Shown: positions 8,703 to 16,430 of the stretch, in pieces | Numbering within the stretch: position 1 is the stretch's first letter | Layout of the letters: every line of letters starts with the position of its first letter | DNA from: Nocardia flavorosea | Lineage (GTDB): Bacteria > Actinomycetota > Actinomycetes > Mycobacteriales > Mycobacteriaceae | Direction: 5' to 3' | Assembly: GCF_015477805.1 (NCBI RefSeq) | Contig: NZ_JADLQL010000001.1 | Span: forward strand, 434,001 to 498,000 | DNA length: 64,000 nucleotides | Notes under the pieces: model-generated | The model's input: the letters and a program-made list of their open reading frames with translations, nothing else | What the model was told of the DNA's origin: nothing | The model's database searches: none | Position numbers and translations under genes: made by a program

Positions 8703-9893
8703 CTACCTGTTCTCCGGGACGCCGGCGTCGTCGACCGGTACCGGTTGTTCGGCGGCCTCGGTATCGCCACCGGCCCGGGCGACCTGCACATCGATCTGTT
8801 CGCTGATATAGCGGATCACGACCGCTACGACGGCTACCACGGGGACCGCCAGGAACGCCCCGGTGATCCCGTACAGCGTGCCGCCCCCGGTCACTGCCAG
8901 CAGCACCACGACCGCATGCAGTTTCATCGTCCGGCTCTGCAGTACCGGCTGCAGCACATTGCCCTCGAGCTGCTGTACCGCGATGATGATCACCAGCACG
9001 ATCAACGCTGTGGTGAATCCGTTCCCCACCAGCGCCACCAGCACGGCCAGCGCCCCCGCGACGAAAGCGCCCACCATCGGGATGAATCCGCCGAGGAAGG
9101 TCAGCGCGGTCAGCACGCCCCACAGCGGCACCCCGAGTATCACCAGGCCGAGGCCGATGAAGAAGGCGTCGATGAAGCTGACCAGCGCCTGCGTGCGGAT
9201 GAACCCGCCGAGTACGTGCCACACCCGGACCAGCACTTCCTCGACATGCCGCCCGCTGCGGCCGCCGAGGAACTTGTGCATCCACGGCACGAATTTGAGC
9301 CCGTCCTTGATGAAGAAGAAGGTGAGGACCAGGACGAGGAAGATGGTGACCAGGACCGAGGTCGCGGTGCTGACGCCGGTGAAAACGCCGGAAGCGATCT
9401 GTTCGGCACTGGACTGCACCCGCTCGACGACCGCGTCGACCGCCGAATCCAGCTGTTCGTCGCGGATGTTCAGCGGCGGCCCCTGCAGCCAGTCTCGTAC
9501 GGTGTTGATCCCGCCGGTGGCCTTGTCGGAGAGTTCGGGCATCTGATCGACCACCGACGGCACGATCAGTGCGATCCCGCCCGCGAGCACCCCGATGAAT
9601 CCCACCAGGGTCAGTGATGCGGCGGCTGCCGGCGGCAGCCCGGCCCGCATCAGCAGTCCGGTCGGCGGCCACAGCACTGTGGCGATCACGATCGCCAGCA
9701 GTACCGGCAGCAGCACCACCCACAGTTTCGCCGCCAGGAACCCGAGCACCCAGGCTCCGGCAGCGATCGCCACGATGCACAATGCCCACTTCGCCAGCCA
9801 CAGCACCCCGGAACCCATCACGTCCCCCCGGTCCAGCCGGGTGGCGGCGGACGCGCCGGTACTGTCGTTGCGGATGTCCTTCTCCCCGTTCAC
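8703..9893 (-). CDS. AI-2E family transporter (UPF0118 membrane protein)
   Basis: A 396-residue polytopic protein with about seven hydrophobic helices. The N-terminal pair is followed by a periplasmic-type helical stretch (about residues 115-175). The conserved GGFIPMVGAFVAGALAVLVAL and EGNVLQPVLQSRTMKLHAVV blocks of the AI-2E/PerM family come next. Homologues export autoinducer-2 or act in ion homeostasis; the substrate here is unknown. GTG 9893 gives the longest protein. ATG 9818 (MGSGVLW), behind a GGGGGA purine run, is a credible shorter start that begins at the first membrane segment. It stops 6 nt from the convergent TetR gene. Confidence 0.87.
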   Translation of the reverse strand: MNGEKDIRNDSTGASAATRLDRGDVMGSGVLWLAKWALCIVAIAAGAWVLGFLAAKLWVVLLPVLLAIVIATVLWPPTGLLMRAGLPPAAAASLTLVGFIGVLAGGIALIVPSVVDQMPELSDKATGGINTVRDWLQGPPLNIRDEQLDSAVDAVVERVQSSAEQIASGVFTGVSTATSVLVTIFLVLVLTFFFIKDGLKFVPWMHKFLGGRSGRHVEEVLVRVWHVLGGFIRTQALVSFIDAFFIGLGLVILGVPLWGVLTALTFLGGFIPMVGAFVAGALAVLVALVGNGFTTALIVLVIIIAVQQLEGNVLQPVLQSRTMKLHAVVVLLAVTGGGTLYGITGAFLAVPVVAVVAVVIRYISEQIDVQVARAGGDTEAAEQPVPVDDAGVPENR

Positions 9894-9960
9894 CCGGTCA
9901 GTCTCGCACGACCGGCCGGTCCGGGCGGTGTACCGCCTCGGCGGCGCGGTGCATACCGGG

Positions 9961-11286
9961 TCAGCGCGGCACGGTCACCTGATCGGCGCAACTGGACAAT
10001 CCGTCCACGATCGAACAGTCGGCCGGCGCCCGGGTGGGCCGGTAATCGCCGGGCACACCGCCACGGCGGGTGATGGCGGTGTAGGCGGCGACGGCATCGG
10101 TGGGGCGGCGGGTGAGTGCGGGGTCGGTGCGGACGTCGACGGTGTAGAGCCCGAACCGGGGGGTGTAGGAACCCCATTCGTAGTTGTCGGTGAGGCTCCA
10201 GTAGTTGTAGCCCATGAGGTTCATCCCGTCGGCGGCCGCTCGCTGCAGCCAGTAGACGGTATCGCGCAGCAGATCGGCCCGGGGGTAACCGTCGGCGCGG
10301 GGCCTGCCGTTCTCGGTCGGCATCCCGTTTTCGACAATGTAGAGCGGTTTACCGGGAAACCGCCGCGCGTAGTGGTCGAGCGCGTAGTAGATACCCTCCG
10401 CCTGCAGTGACAGCGTCCACAGTTTCCCGGGGTCCGGGAACTGGGTGAGCAGGCTGTGTGGTGAAAACCCGTAATAGTAGTCGATTCCGATGTAGTCGAG
10501 CCGCCCGCCGATCCGGTCCACGAACGCACCGTTGATCACGTCGTCGGCGGCCGGGATGTAGGCGACATTACTGCTGACCATCGCCCCCGGCTGTACGCGG
10601 TGGATATGGTCGTAGGCGGCGTCGTGCGCGAGCGCCATCCGTTGCTGCATCACCGGGATATCGCCGACGCCGATCCCGCCGTGCCGCACCTCGTTCATGA
10701 GATAGGCCGCGGGTTCATTGAAAGTGATCCACAGTGGGTCCGCTGCCGCGTACCGGTCTACGACGATGCGGGCGTTGGCGAGCCAGTCGTCGACCATTCC
10801 GGCGCGCCGCCAGCCGCCGAGTTCGGCCTGCCATCCCGGATACACCCAGTGGTCGAGGGTGAGCATCGGCCGCATCCCCGCCGCCCGGATAGCGGCGACA
10901 ACCTCGTCGTAGAACCGGAACCCGGCCTCGTCCCATTCGCCCGGACGCGGTTGCACCCGCGCCCATTCGATTCCGATCCGGTACACCCGCACACCCAGTT
11001 GCGCGGCGAGCTCGATATCGGAACGGAACCGTGAGTAGAAATCGACGGAATCATGGTAAGGGTCTTCGGTTTTCCCGGCCGCGATATAGCGCGTCCAGTT
11101 GCTGTCCGGTGCATGCCCCTCGGACTGGAACCCCGACGATGCGACCCCCCAGAGGAATTCAGGTCCGAGTGGTGCGACCTCCAGTGGGGGAGCGGGGCGT
11201 GCGGCCACCGGTCCCGTACCCAGTGCGAGCGCCCCGGCGGCGAGTGCGCCGGTGGTAAGAAAACGACGACGGTTCCATGGCCCCAT
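9961..11286 (-). CDS. Tat-exported family-1 glycosyl hydrolase (beta-glycosidase)
   Basis: A 441-residue secreted glycosidase. The start ATG 11286 follows AGGAGG and opens on a twin-arginine signal (NRRRFLTTG, residues 5-13) with an Ala-rich hydrophobic core and a VAARPA cut region. The barrel shows FLWGVASSGFQSEG, the acid/base Glu191 in ITFNEP and the nucleophile Glu319 in YIVENG, so both retaining-enzyme residues are present. It probably releases sugars from beta-glycosides outside the membrane, in folded form as Tat export implies. It stands alone, and its 5' side abuts the target site of the 11.4-kb transposon about 100 bp upstream. Confidence 0.9.
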   Translation of the reverse strand: MGPWNRRRFLTTGALAAGALALGTGPVAARPAPPLEVAPLGPEFLWGVASSGFQSEGHAPDSNWTRYIAAGKTEDPYHDSVDFYSRFRSDIELAAQLGVRVYRIGIEWARVQPRPGEWDEAGFRFYDEVVAAIRAAGMRPMLTLDHWVYPGWQAELGGWRRAGMVDDWLANARIVVDRYAAADPLWITFNEPAAYLMNEVRHGGIGVGDIPVMQQRMALAHDAAYDHIHRVQPGAMVSSNVAYIPAADDVINGAFVDRIGGRLDYIGIDYYYGFSPHSLLTQFPDPGKLWTLSLQAEGIYYALDHYARRFPGKPLYIVENGMPTENGRPRADGYPRADLLRDTVYWLQRAAADGMNLMGYNYWSLTDNYEWGSYTPRFGLYTVDVRTDPALTRRPTDAVAAYTAITRRGGVPGDYRPTRAPADCSIVDGLSSCADQVTVPR

Positions 11287-11390
11287 CGAATCGGCCTCCT
11301 CTTCTGCACCTGGCCATGCACGGCCCGGCACTGGTCCCGACGCAACAGCCTAACGGCCGAAGCCCAACCGATCCGGCGTTCTGCCGACAA

Positions 11391-11436
11391 GGGGTTCCGG
11401 TAGTAACCGCCGAAAAACCAACGGATACGGCGTAGC
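11391..11436 (+). repeat. Left terminal inverted repeat of the 1.49-kb element
   Basis: 46 bp starting GGGGTTCCGGTAGTAACCGC. It matches the reverse complement of 12838-12883 at 43 of 46 positions and is preceded directly by the target duplication GACAA. Confidence 0.88.
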
Positions 11437-11562
11437 CGCAGCTGACTGCCGGTGAGGCCCTGGTTCGGTCTGCGGCGATGGCCGGTTGCTGGTTGGCTTG
11501 GCTCCCAACGCTATTGGTTGGTGTGGGGGGCAGTTTCGTGGCGACGCGGTGGCCCGGTGAGC

Positions 11563-11712
11563 ATGGTCGAACGCATCGCTGATGCCCGCGAGCAGGCCCA
11601 GCGCGAGACTTACGATCGCCTGGCGCATGAGTTCACTCCGGCGCGTTGCGCGGAGCTGGATGCGCTGCTGGTTACCGATGCCTCGCTGCGGGTGCGCGAC
11701 ACCCTGTTCTGA
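11563..11712 (+). pseudogene. Tn3-family transposase fragment
   Basis: About 49 codons reading VERIADAREQAQRETYDRL and then FTPARCAELDALLVTD. This matches the stretch of DUF4158-type Tn3 transposases just after the N-terminal DNA-binding domain (compare LEKLVAAGREAAEQRLWAQL in the transposase at 33529). The frame runs into a stop after the family similarity is lost at about 11695. It is a relic that places the element in the Tn3 family. Confidence 0.6.
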
Positions 11713-11974
11713 CCCGGGCCCGGCGCTACCCCAGGGCCCGGTTCGTGTGCTCGCGGCCGAGCCATTCGGTGGTCGTCATGTCCGGATCAGGTCCGCTGTC
11801 CAGTCGTGGTCCCGAGCTCGCGGATAGTGCGGTCCGGCGACGTAGCCGAATGAGTAGGGGCGCCCTCGACTCCGATCCGCAGCTTATCGGCGGTGATGCA
11901 CGCCCACTGGCGTCCGGAGTGCCAGATGATCACCCGCCACACCCGGCCAGTGGCGAGCCCGACAAATGCAGAGG

Positions 11975-12628
11975 TTAGGACTTACTGCGTGCGAAAAGAA
12001 TCGCTTGCTGAGCTTTCGCATCCGGGTCGAGCAGCAGCTGGGCCTCGACCACGAATCCGGCATCGTGCAGCCAGGATGCCACCTGGTCCGGCTGACGGTG
12101 GTGGACATGGACCTTCATCGGGTGACCGCCGTAGCCCTCCGTCTTCAACAGCGACTCGTCGCCGACGTGGAACAGGAGTTGCAACGGTCCGCCGGGACGC
12201 AACGCTCGGTGGAAGCGCCCGAATACAGTCGGCACCTCGTCGTCGGGGATGTGGATCAACGACTGCCAGGCGAGCAGGCCGGCCACCGAAGCGACGGGCA
12301 GGTTCAGCTCCGTCATCGAGCCCACCTCGAACCGCAGGCCGGGGTGGTCGCGCCGGGCCACGTCGATCATCGCCGGGGAGAGGTCGATACCGAAGGCATC
12401 GACACCGAGCTCATGCAGGTGGGCGGTGACTTCACCGGGGCCGCAGCCGACGTCCGCGACCGGTCCGCCGCCAGCGGTCCGCACGCTGTCGGCGAACAAC
12501 GCCAGAGCCGCGCGAAGGTACTGGTGTCCGGCGAGGGCGCCGCGCACTTGGTCGGCATAGCTGACCGCGACCGTGTCATACGAGGTTCGGGTGTCGGCCA
12601 ACCAGTCATCCGTGGTCATGACCGGCAC
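11975..12628 (-). CDS. Class I SAM-dependent methyltransferase (transposon passenger)
   Basis: A 217-residue methyltransferase. The SAM site [19 protein letters not shown] (about residues 58-76), the acidic [15 protein letters not shown] and the post-strand [13 protein letters not shown] are the classic motif I-III pattern of small-molecule methyltransferases. The substrate is unknown. The start may be GTG 12628 or ATG 12619; no strong ribosome site separates them. It is the only intact gene inside the 1.49-kb element, so it travels as cargo and may give a selectable function such as modification of a toxic compound. It is divergent from the integrase fragment. Confidence 0.82.
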   Translation of the reverse strand: MPVMTTDDWLADTRTSYDTVAVSYADQVRGALAGHQYLRAALALFADSVRTAGGGPVADVGCGPGEVTAHLHELGVDAFGIDLSPAMIDVARRDHPGLRFEVGSMTELNLPVASVAGLLAWQSLIHIPDDEVPTVFGRFHRALRPGGPLQLLFHVGDESLLKTEGYGGHPMKVHVHHRQPDQVASWLHDAGFVVEAQLLLDPDAKAQQAILFARSKS

Positions 12629-12636
12629 GATATTCC

Positions 12637-12831
12637 ATGATCGCGGCGCTGCACGAACTACGCCACTCCGGACTTACCCACCTCGGAGAATCAGGAGCCA
12701 GCCTGCTGGAACTGATGGCCAAGTCCCGCCACCGCAAAGCCGAGAACTTGCGCCGCTACTTCAAACCGTCCCCGCAGGCGATGCGCGAGCTGACCTCGAT
12801 CCTGGGCCCGGGAGCCGAACGCCGACGCTGA
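12637..12831 (+). pseudogene. Tyrosine-recombinase C-terminal fragment
   Basis: Sixty-four codons containing [20 protein letters not shown] and [15 protein letters not shown]. These are the HxxR box and the final catalytic Tyr region of XerC/phage-type integrases. The N-terminal two-thirds and the first catalytic Arg are absent, so it cannot act alone. It lies between the methyltransferase and the right transposon end, which suggests that the ancestral transposon encoded both a Tn3 transposase and this recombinase before an internal deletion. Confidence 0.65.
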
Positions 12832-12837
12832 CCAGCA

Positions 12838-12883
12838 GCTACGCCATATCCGTTGGTTTTTCGGCGGTTACGACCGGACCCCC
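12838..12883 (-). repeat. Right terminal inverted repeat of the 1.49-kb element
   Basis: 46 bp whose reverse complement starts GGGGGTCCGGTCGTAACCGC. It is followed directly by GACAA at 12884-12888, matching the copy outside the left end. Confidence 0.88.
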
Positions 12884-12910
12884 GACAAGGCATGACGCAA
12901 AACGATCCAG

Positions 12911-12946
12911 ATACATAGATATGCGCATCCAATCATTGATTTCCTC
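12911..12946. repeat. Dispersed repeat copy 1 with ATGCGCAT core
   Basis: About 36 bp starting ATACATAGATATGCGCATC. It shares roughly 30 positions with 13737-13773 in direct orientation. The core ATGCGCAT is a perfect palindrome. It lies in an otherwise gene-free stretch (12884-13199) where nothing else is recognised. Confidence 0.5.
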
Positions 12947-13199
12947 CGACGGTTTGGCTGTTCGGTCGCGACCACTCACGCGCCGAACCGATACAAAGAC
13001 AGGGGAGTGGACTGTCGTCACGAGACCTGTCCGCACCCACTTGTGCAGTCCCGCGGCGAGCGGGCGGAGGAGGTTCGCCCGGTGCAATGCCGCGAAGCTC
13101 GGCCGGGTGGCCCGTATTTCGGTGGCCGCGTACTGAACACTGGCGTACGGCCCGAACAGCAGCGCTTCGCGACCGCCGACATCGGTGCTGGGCGTTGTC

Positions 13200-13493
13200 C
13201 TACAGGCCGTCGATCGCCGTGCCGAGATCCGTGCCGTAGCCGGACCAGCAGAAGATCGGCTCTCCTGGCCCGCTCCGATGGCCCATGTACCACTCGCCGT
13301 CGTCGGCGCAGCGCGCGAGACACAGGCCGGTGAATCCGATGATCAGATCGACTTTCAAAGAGACGCCTCGGCTGGGGTCGAGTGGCGCCAGGAAGACCGG
13401 GGTGCTGGAATCCAACAACTCCACGGTGCTGTCCCGCGCTCGTCGCCGCACCTCCTCGATGGTCCACTGATCCGGAAGCATGCCTTTGTCCAT
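13200..13493 (-). CDS. Small conserved-looking hypothetical protein
   Basis: A 97-residue protein starting at ATG 13493, six bases after an AGGTG ribosome site in TCAGGTG. It begins MDKGMLPDQWTIEEVRRRAR and ends in an aromatic and acidic C-terminus (EPIFCWSGYGTDLGTAIDGL). Composition is balanced and soluble, unlike the shadows around it. I do not recognise the family. An upstream in-frame extension to 13754 is low-complexity and rejected. It is flanked by the two ATGCGCAT repeat copies. Confidence 0.55.
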   Translation of the reverse strand: MDKGMLPDQWTIEEVRRRARDSTVELLDSSTPVFLAPLDPSRGVSLKVDLIIGFTGLCLARCADDGEWYMGHRSGPGEPIFCWSGYGTDLGTAIDGL

Positions 13494-13827
13494 CACCTGA
13501 TTCTCGCCGAAGGTGTCCGCCGCGACCCCGGCACCGGCGGCGACGGAGTTCGACCGGTTGCTCAACTTTCCGTGAGATGCGTACTCGGGGGCGGGGGAGT
13601 GGCCCACTTGCGGGGAGGCGGCGCGTGTGGACCGGCCGCACGGGGAGGGTCGAAGCCTGCTCTGCCGAGTGGGCCCCGTCCGTAGGGCGGATGCCCGAGA
13701 ACCCCGCCCGGGATCAGCCTTACTAAACATAGGCGGATACATGGATATGCGCATCTATACATTAATCTCCCTCATCTCACACTCAGCAATCCGATCTCGA
13801 CTACACAAGGAGGGGAGAGATTCGTCC
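13494..13827. other. Gene-free spacer with the second dispersed repeat
   Basis: 334 bp between the hypothetical gene and the SDR gene, both on the minus strand. It contains the repeat at 13737-13773 and an AT-rich patch from 13725 to 13800. No supportable gene was found on either strand. Confidence 0.4.
13737..13773. repeat. Dispersed repeat copy 2 with ATGCGCAT core
   Basis: About 37 bp starting ATACATGGATATGCGCATC, in direct orientation with 12911-12946 and 826 bp from it. Most differences are transitions. Both copies are followed, 60-70 bp later, by a GGGGAG-type purine block and a CGTC(C)TCACG-like run, hinting that the duplicated segment was once longer. Confidence 0.5.
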
Positions 13828-14622
13828 TCACGCCGTGTCTGTACTCGTTGCAGTCATATCAGCGACTCGTTCGACGATATTCGGGTACCGCATCGTGTGT
13901 GCTCCGCCGTTGAGGTCGATCGCAGCGCCGGTCATCCAGCCGGTGTCGCCGGAGGTGAGGAAAGCGATGGTGCGGGCGACGTCCGCCGGTGTGCCGGCTC
14001 GACCCAGTGGCGTGTTCTCGATGTATTCCTCGACCAGTCCGGGTACGAGGGTGGCGCCGTGGGTAAGGGGTGTGTGGACGAAGCCGGGATTGACCGCGTT
14101 CACACGGATTCCGCGTGGTGCGAGTTCCATGGCGGCGACCTCGGTGAGCATGAGAACCCCGGCCTTCGCCGAACAGTATGCGCCCATCCCCACGCCCGGT
14201 TGCCGTCCGTTGAGTGAGGCGACGAGCACGATGGAGCCACCGTCGCGCATGGTGTGGGCGGCGTGTTTGACGGTGAGGAAGGCTCCGGTGAGGCAGACGT
14301 CTACGGTGGCTTTCCAGTCGGCGAGGGAGAGGTCGGCGATCGTTCCTGGATGGGAAATTCCGGCGCAGTCGACGACCGTATCGATCGGCCCGTGGTCGGC
14401 GGCGACGGTATCGAACAGGGTCCGCATTGCTTGTTCGTCGGTGACGTCGACCTGGTGTCCGGCCGTGTTTGCGCCGAGTTCGGTGGCTCGGGTGCCGGCG
14501 GCGGTGCCGTCGAGGTCGGCGATGATGACGGTATTGCCGCGGCCGGCGAGGAGTTGGGCGGTGGCCCAGCCGATTCCGGAGGCGCCGCCGATGATGATCG
14601 TGGTCTGCCCGGGTGTGCTCAT
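13828..14622 (-). CDS. Short-chain dehydrogenase/reductase
   Basis: A 264-residue NAD(P)-dependent SDR. The cofactor site is GGASGIGWATAQLL (residues 11-24). NNAG is replaced by DCAG, and the catalytic set is Ser in VLVASLNG and Tyr-x-x-x-Lys in YCSAK. The VNPGFVHTP and DLNGGAHTM ends are typical of classical SDRs such as 3-oxoacyl-ACP reductase-like enzymes. The substrate is not predictable. It is divergent from the hydrolase at 14734 with a short palindromic gap between. Confidence 0.88.
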   Translation of the reverse strand: MSTPGQTTIIIGGASGIGWATAQLLAGRGNTVIIADLDGTAAGTRATELGANTAGHQVDVTDEQAMRTLFDTVAADHGPIDTVVDCAGISHPGTIADLSLADWKATVDVCLTGAFLTVKHAAHTMRDGGSIVLVASLNGRQPGVGMGAYCSAKAGVLMLTEVAAMELAPRGIRVNAVNPGFVHTPLTHGATLVPGLVEEYIENTPLGRAGTPADVARTIAFLTSGDTGWMTGAAIDLNGGAHTMRYPNIVERVADMTATSTDTA

Positions 14623-14685
14623 AGCCGTTCCTTCGTGTCGGTGCCCGGCGCGGCTTACCTGCCCCGGCGGGTTCGGGACATATAT

Positions 14686-14706
14686 CTGTACAGCTGTCTA
14701 GCAGCT
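14686..14706. promoter_or_regulatory. Candidate operator in divergent SDR/hydrolase promoter
   Basis: Contains the perfect palindrome CTGTACAG (14686-14693) overlapping an inverted repeat AGCTG-TCTAG-CAGCT (14692-14706). It lies 28 bp before the hydrolase start in an AT-richer patch, which fits a dimeric repressor site or a paused transcript. The regulator is not identified. Confidence 0.35.
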
Positions 14707-14733
14707 TGTGCCGGCTTTGGCTAGCATGCAGCC

Positions 14734-15435
14734 ATGCCCAGGGGTGAACTTCGCACAGTGCGTGTCGGTGAATTCGATTTCGAAGTGCGGGTCCACCCCG
14801 GTGGCCCGGTGAACGGAGCCGAGGCACTGCTGCTGCACGGATTTCCACAGAGCGCCGCGTCGTGGGACGGCGTAGCGGAACACAGCTCCCAGGGAGTCCG
14901 CTCGTATGCCCCCGAACAGCGCGGCTACTCGCCCGGAGCCCGCCCCGTGGATGTTGCGTCCTACCGCCTTTCCGAGCTCCGTGCCGATATCGTCGGCCTC
15001 TGCGATGCGCTGGGCCTGCGTCGGATTCATCTGGTCGGCCACGATTGGGGTGCGATCGTCGCCTGGGATGTTGCGGCCCGGTATCCGGATCGGGTGGCTA
15101 CGCTCACCGCGGTTTCGGTACCGCATCCGGCGGCGTTCGCCCGGGCCCGCGAGATCGATCCGGTGCAGGCCGAAAAGTCCGAGTACATGGCATTTTTCCA
15201 GCAGCCCGGCGCACCCGAGGAGTTGCTGCTGGCGAATGATTGTGCGGGTCTGCGGGCAGGTTTCGGGGATACGGTCCCCGCGGAGCAGTCGGCGCGGTCC
15301 GGTGTGGACGCCACGTCGGAGTACGTGGACGCGGAGTACCGCTTGCTAGTGATGGAGGGAGTAGGTCACTGGATCCCCGAGGAGGCACCTGAATCGCTCT
15401 CCCGGGTTGTTCTCGACCGTATAGGCTTGCGGTGA
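14734..15435 (+). CDS. Alpha/beta hydrolase (epoxide hydrolase-like), internally shortened
   Basis: A 233-residue hydrolase-fold protein. It has the oxyanion segment LLLHGFPQSAASW, the nucleophile elbow VGHDWGA with an Asp nucleophile as in epoxide hydrolases and haloalkane dehalogenases, and the His in MEGVGHWIPEEAPE. Relatives are about 280-290 residues. Here the lid and the strand carrying the catalytic acid seem to be missing between TVPAEQS and GVDATSEYV, so the enzyme may be inactive or altered. The frame is intact, so any deletion was in frame. The 36-bp palindrome at 15601 can terminate it. Confidence 0.75.
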   Translation: MPRGELRTVRVGEFDFEVRVHPGGPVNGAEALLLHGFPQSAASWDGVAEHSSQGVRSYAPEQRGYSPGARPVDVASYRLSELRADIVGLCDALGLRRIHLVGHDWGAIVAWDVAARYPDRVATLTAVSVPHPAAFARAREIDPVQAEKSEYMAFFQQPGAPEELLLANDCAGLRAGFGDTVPAEQSARSGVDATSEYVDAEYRLLVMEGVGHWIPEEAPESLSRVVLDRIGLR

Positions 15436-15600
15436 TCCTGGGTCCGCGTGTGCCGAGTACAAACTCTGTGCCGTGCTGCGGTAGAGGTCCGATCGGCTGC
15501 CGTCGACAGGGACACGCGGCGATTATCAAAAGCGCAATTGTGAGCTGTCCCGGTTACCTGTACCGGAATCCGCCGCTGATTCAGCGGGCGAGCCGACGGT

Positions 15601-15636
15601 GCGGGGCCCGGTGAAATCGATTTCACCGGGCCCCGC
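15601..15636. terminator. Bidirectional terminator, perfect 36-bp palindrome
   Basis: A perfect palindrome with 18-nt arms, GCGGGGCCCGGTGAAATC then its exact complement, between the convergent hydrolase (ends 15435) and coiled-coil gene (ends 15685). It is GC-rich with no poly-T tail, as usual for actinobacterial terminators. Confidence 0.75.
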
Positions 15637-15684
15637 GCAGGCGTACAAGGCCGCTGCCCTGTAATTGCCCGCTGCGAACTACAT

Positions 15685-16191
15685 CTACCGTACCTGCTGA
15701 CGCATCTGGTGCATCTGCAGTTCCCACTGCATCGCGCGGTCCTGGGCCCGGGTGGACTGTTCCTCGGCCTGCTGGGCGAGGTAGGCGGCCTGATCAGCCT
15801 GGTCCTGCGCCGACTGACAGCGCTGGTTGGCTTGGTTGGCGTCGGCCTGGGCCTGCTGGGCCTGGCTCTGCGACCGGTCGGCTTCGCTCTGCGCCTGCTG
15901 GGCTTGGTTCTGTGCCTGCTGAGCCTGCTGGCGGGCCTGCTGGGCCTGTTGCGCGGCCTGGTTGGCCTGGCTCTGTGCGATCTGGGATTGGTGCTGTACC
16001 TGCCGGGCCTGCTGTTGTACCTGGCGGGCGAGGTTCTGCGCCTGCTGGGCGTACTGCCGCGCACTCTGGGCTTCCTGGCGGATCTCGTCCAGGCCCATGC
16101 GCAGCATTTCCAGGCTCTGGACTTGCTGACCGTTGCCGTTGCCGTTGCTGGTGCTGGTGCGGGCGGCAGCGGTGCTGGTGTCTTGCGCCAT
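15685..16191 (-). CDS. Gln/Ala-rich coiled-coil protein
   Basis: A 168-residue protein. After a short Ser/Thr/Asn-rich head (residues 1-22) it is almost entirely a helix-forming run of QQAQ-type repeats (about residues 35-155), with heptad-like Ala/Leu spacing and a closing basic tail. No enzyme motif, signal peptide or membrane helix is seen. Such proteins are usually structural, scaffolding or phage-shock/partition helpers; the function here is unknown. An AAGGATG site precedes the ATG. It is isolated, convergent with the hydrolase, and ends at the 36-bp terminator. Confidence 0.7.
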   Translation of the reverse strand: MAQDTSTAAARTSTSNGNGNGQQVQSLEMLRMGLDEIRQEAQSARQYAQQAQNLARQVQQQARQVQHQSQIAQSQANQAAQQAQQARQQAQQAQNQAQQAQSEADRSQSQAQQAQADANQANQRCQSAQDQADQAAYLAQQAEEQSTRAQDRAMQWELQMHQMRQQVR

Positions 16192-16430
16192 CTGAGCATC
16201 CTTCCAAAGGGGGGTTTTGAAATGGACCGACTCGTGGAGCGCTCAATATCCTCGCACAGCACGGCCCCGTGGTAACCCTCCGATTGCACCCGGAACACAC
16301 GGGATATCCGCTGGTGGGGCGACCGCTCGCGGTTATCGGACGTGACGGTGGCACCAGGGCGGCGGATATGCGCACCCCCGTCGCGGGGCGATGCCCGATC
16401 GAGACCACACCGTCATGATCTGCGCGTACT

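Larger units (their letters stand above)
11391..12883. mobile_element. Compact Tn3-type element carrying a methyltransferase
   Basis: A 1,493-bp unit bounded by 46-bp inverted repeats that begin with GGGG. The left end is 11391-11436 and the right end 12838-12883, with only three mismatches (positions 5, 12 and 38). The pentamer GACAA occurs immediately outside both ends (11386-11390 and 12884-12888), the 5-bp target duplication expected of the Tn3 family. Inside are a transposase fragment (11563-11712), a methyltransferase gene and a tyrosine-integrase fragment (12637-12831). It lacks a full transposase and must have moved with help in trans. The 46-bp end length is typical of the Tn4651/Tn5041 branch. 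Confidence 0.85.

Noticed and set aside
8322..9617. 431-codon plus-strand frame across the TetR and AI-2E genes
   Set aside because: It crosses two well-supported genes, is rich in His/Arg/Gln without domain motifs and has no start context.
15740..16110. Tandem repeat array or CRISPR in the CTGGGCCTGCTG-rich stretch
   Set aside because: The repetition follows the QQAQ codons of the coiled-coil gene with irregular spacing; no direct-repeat/spacer structure.
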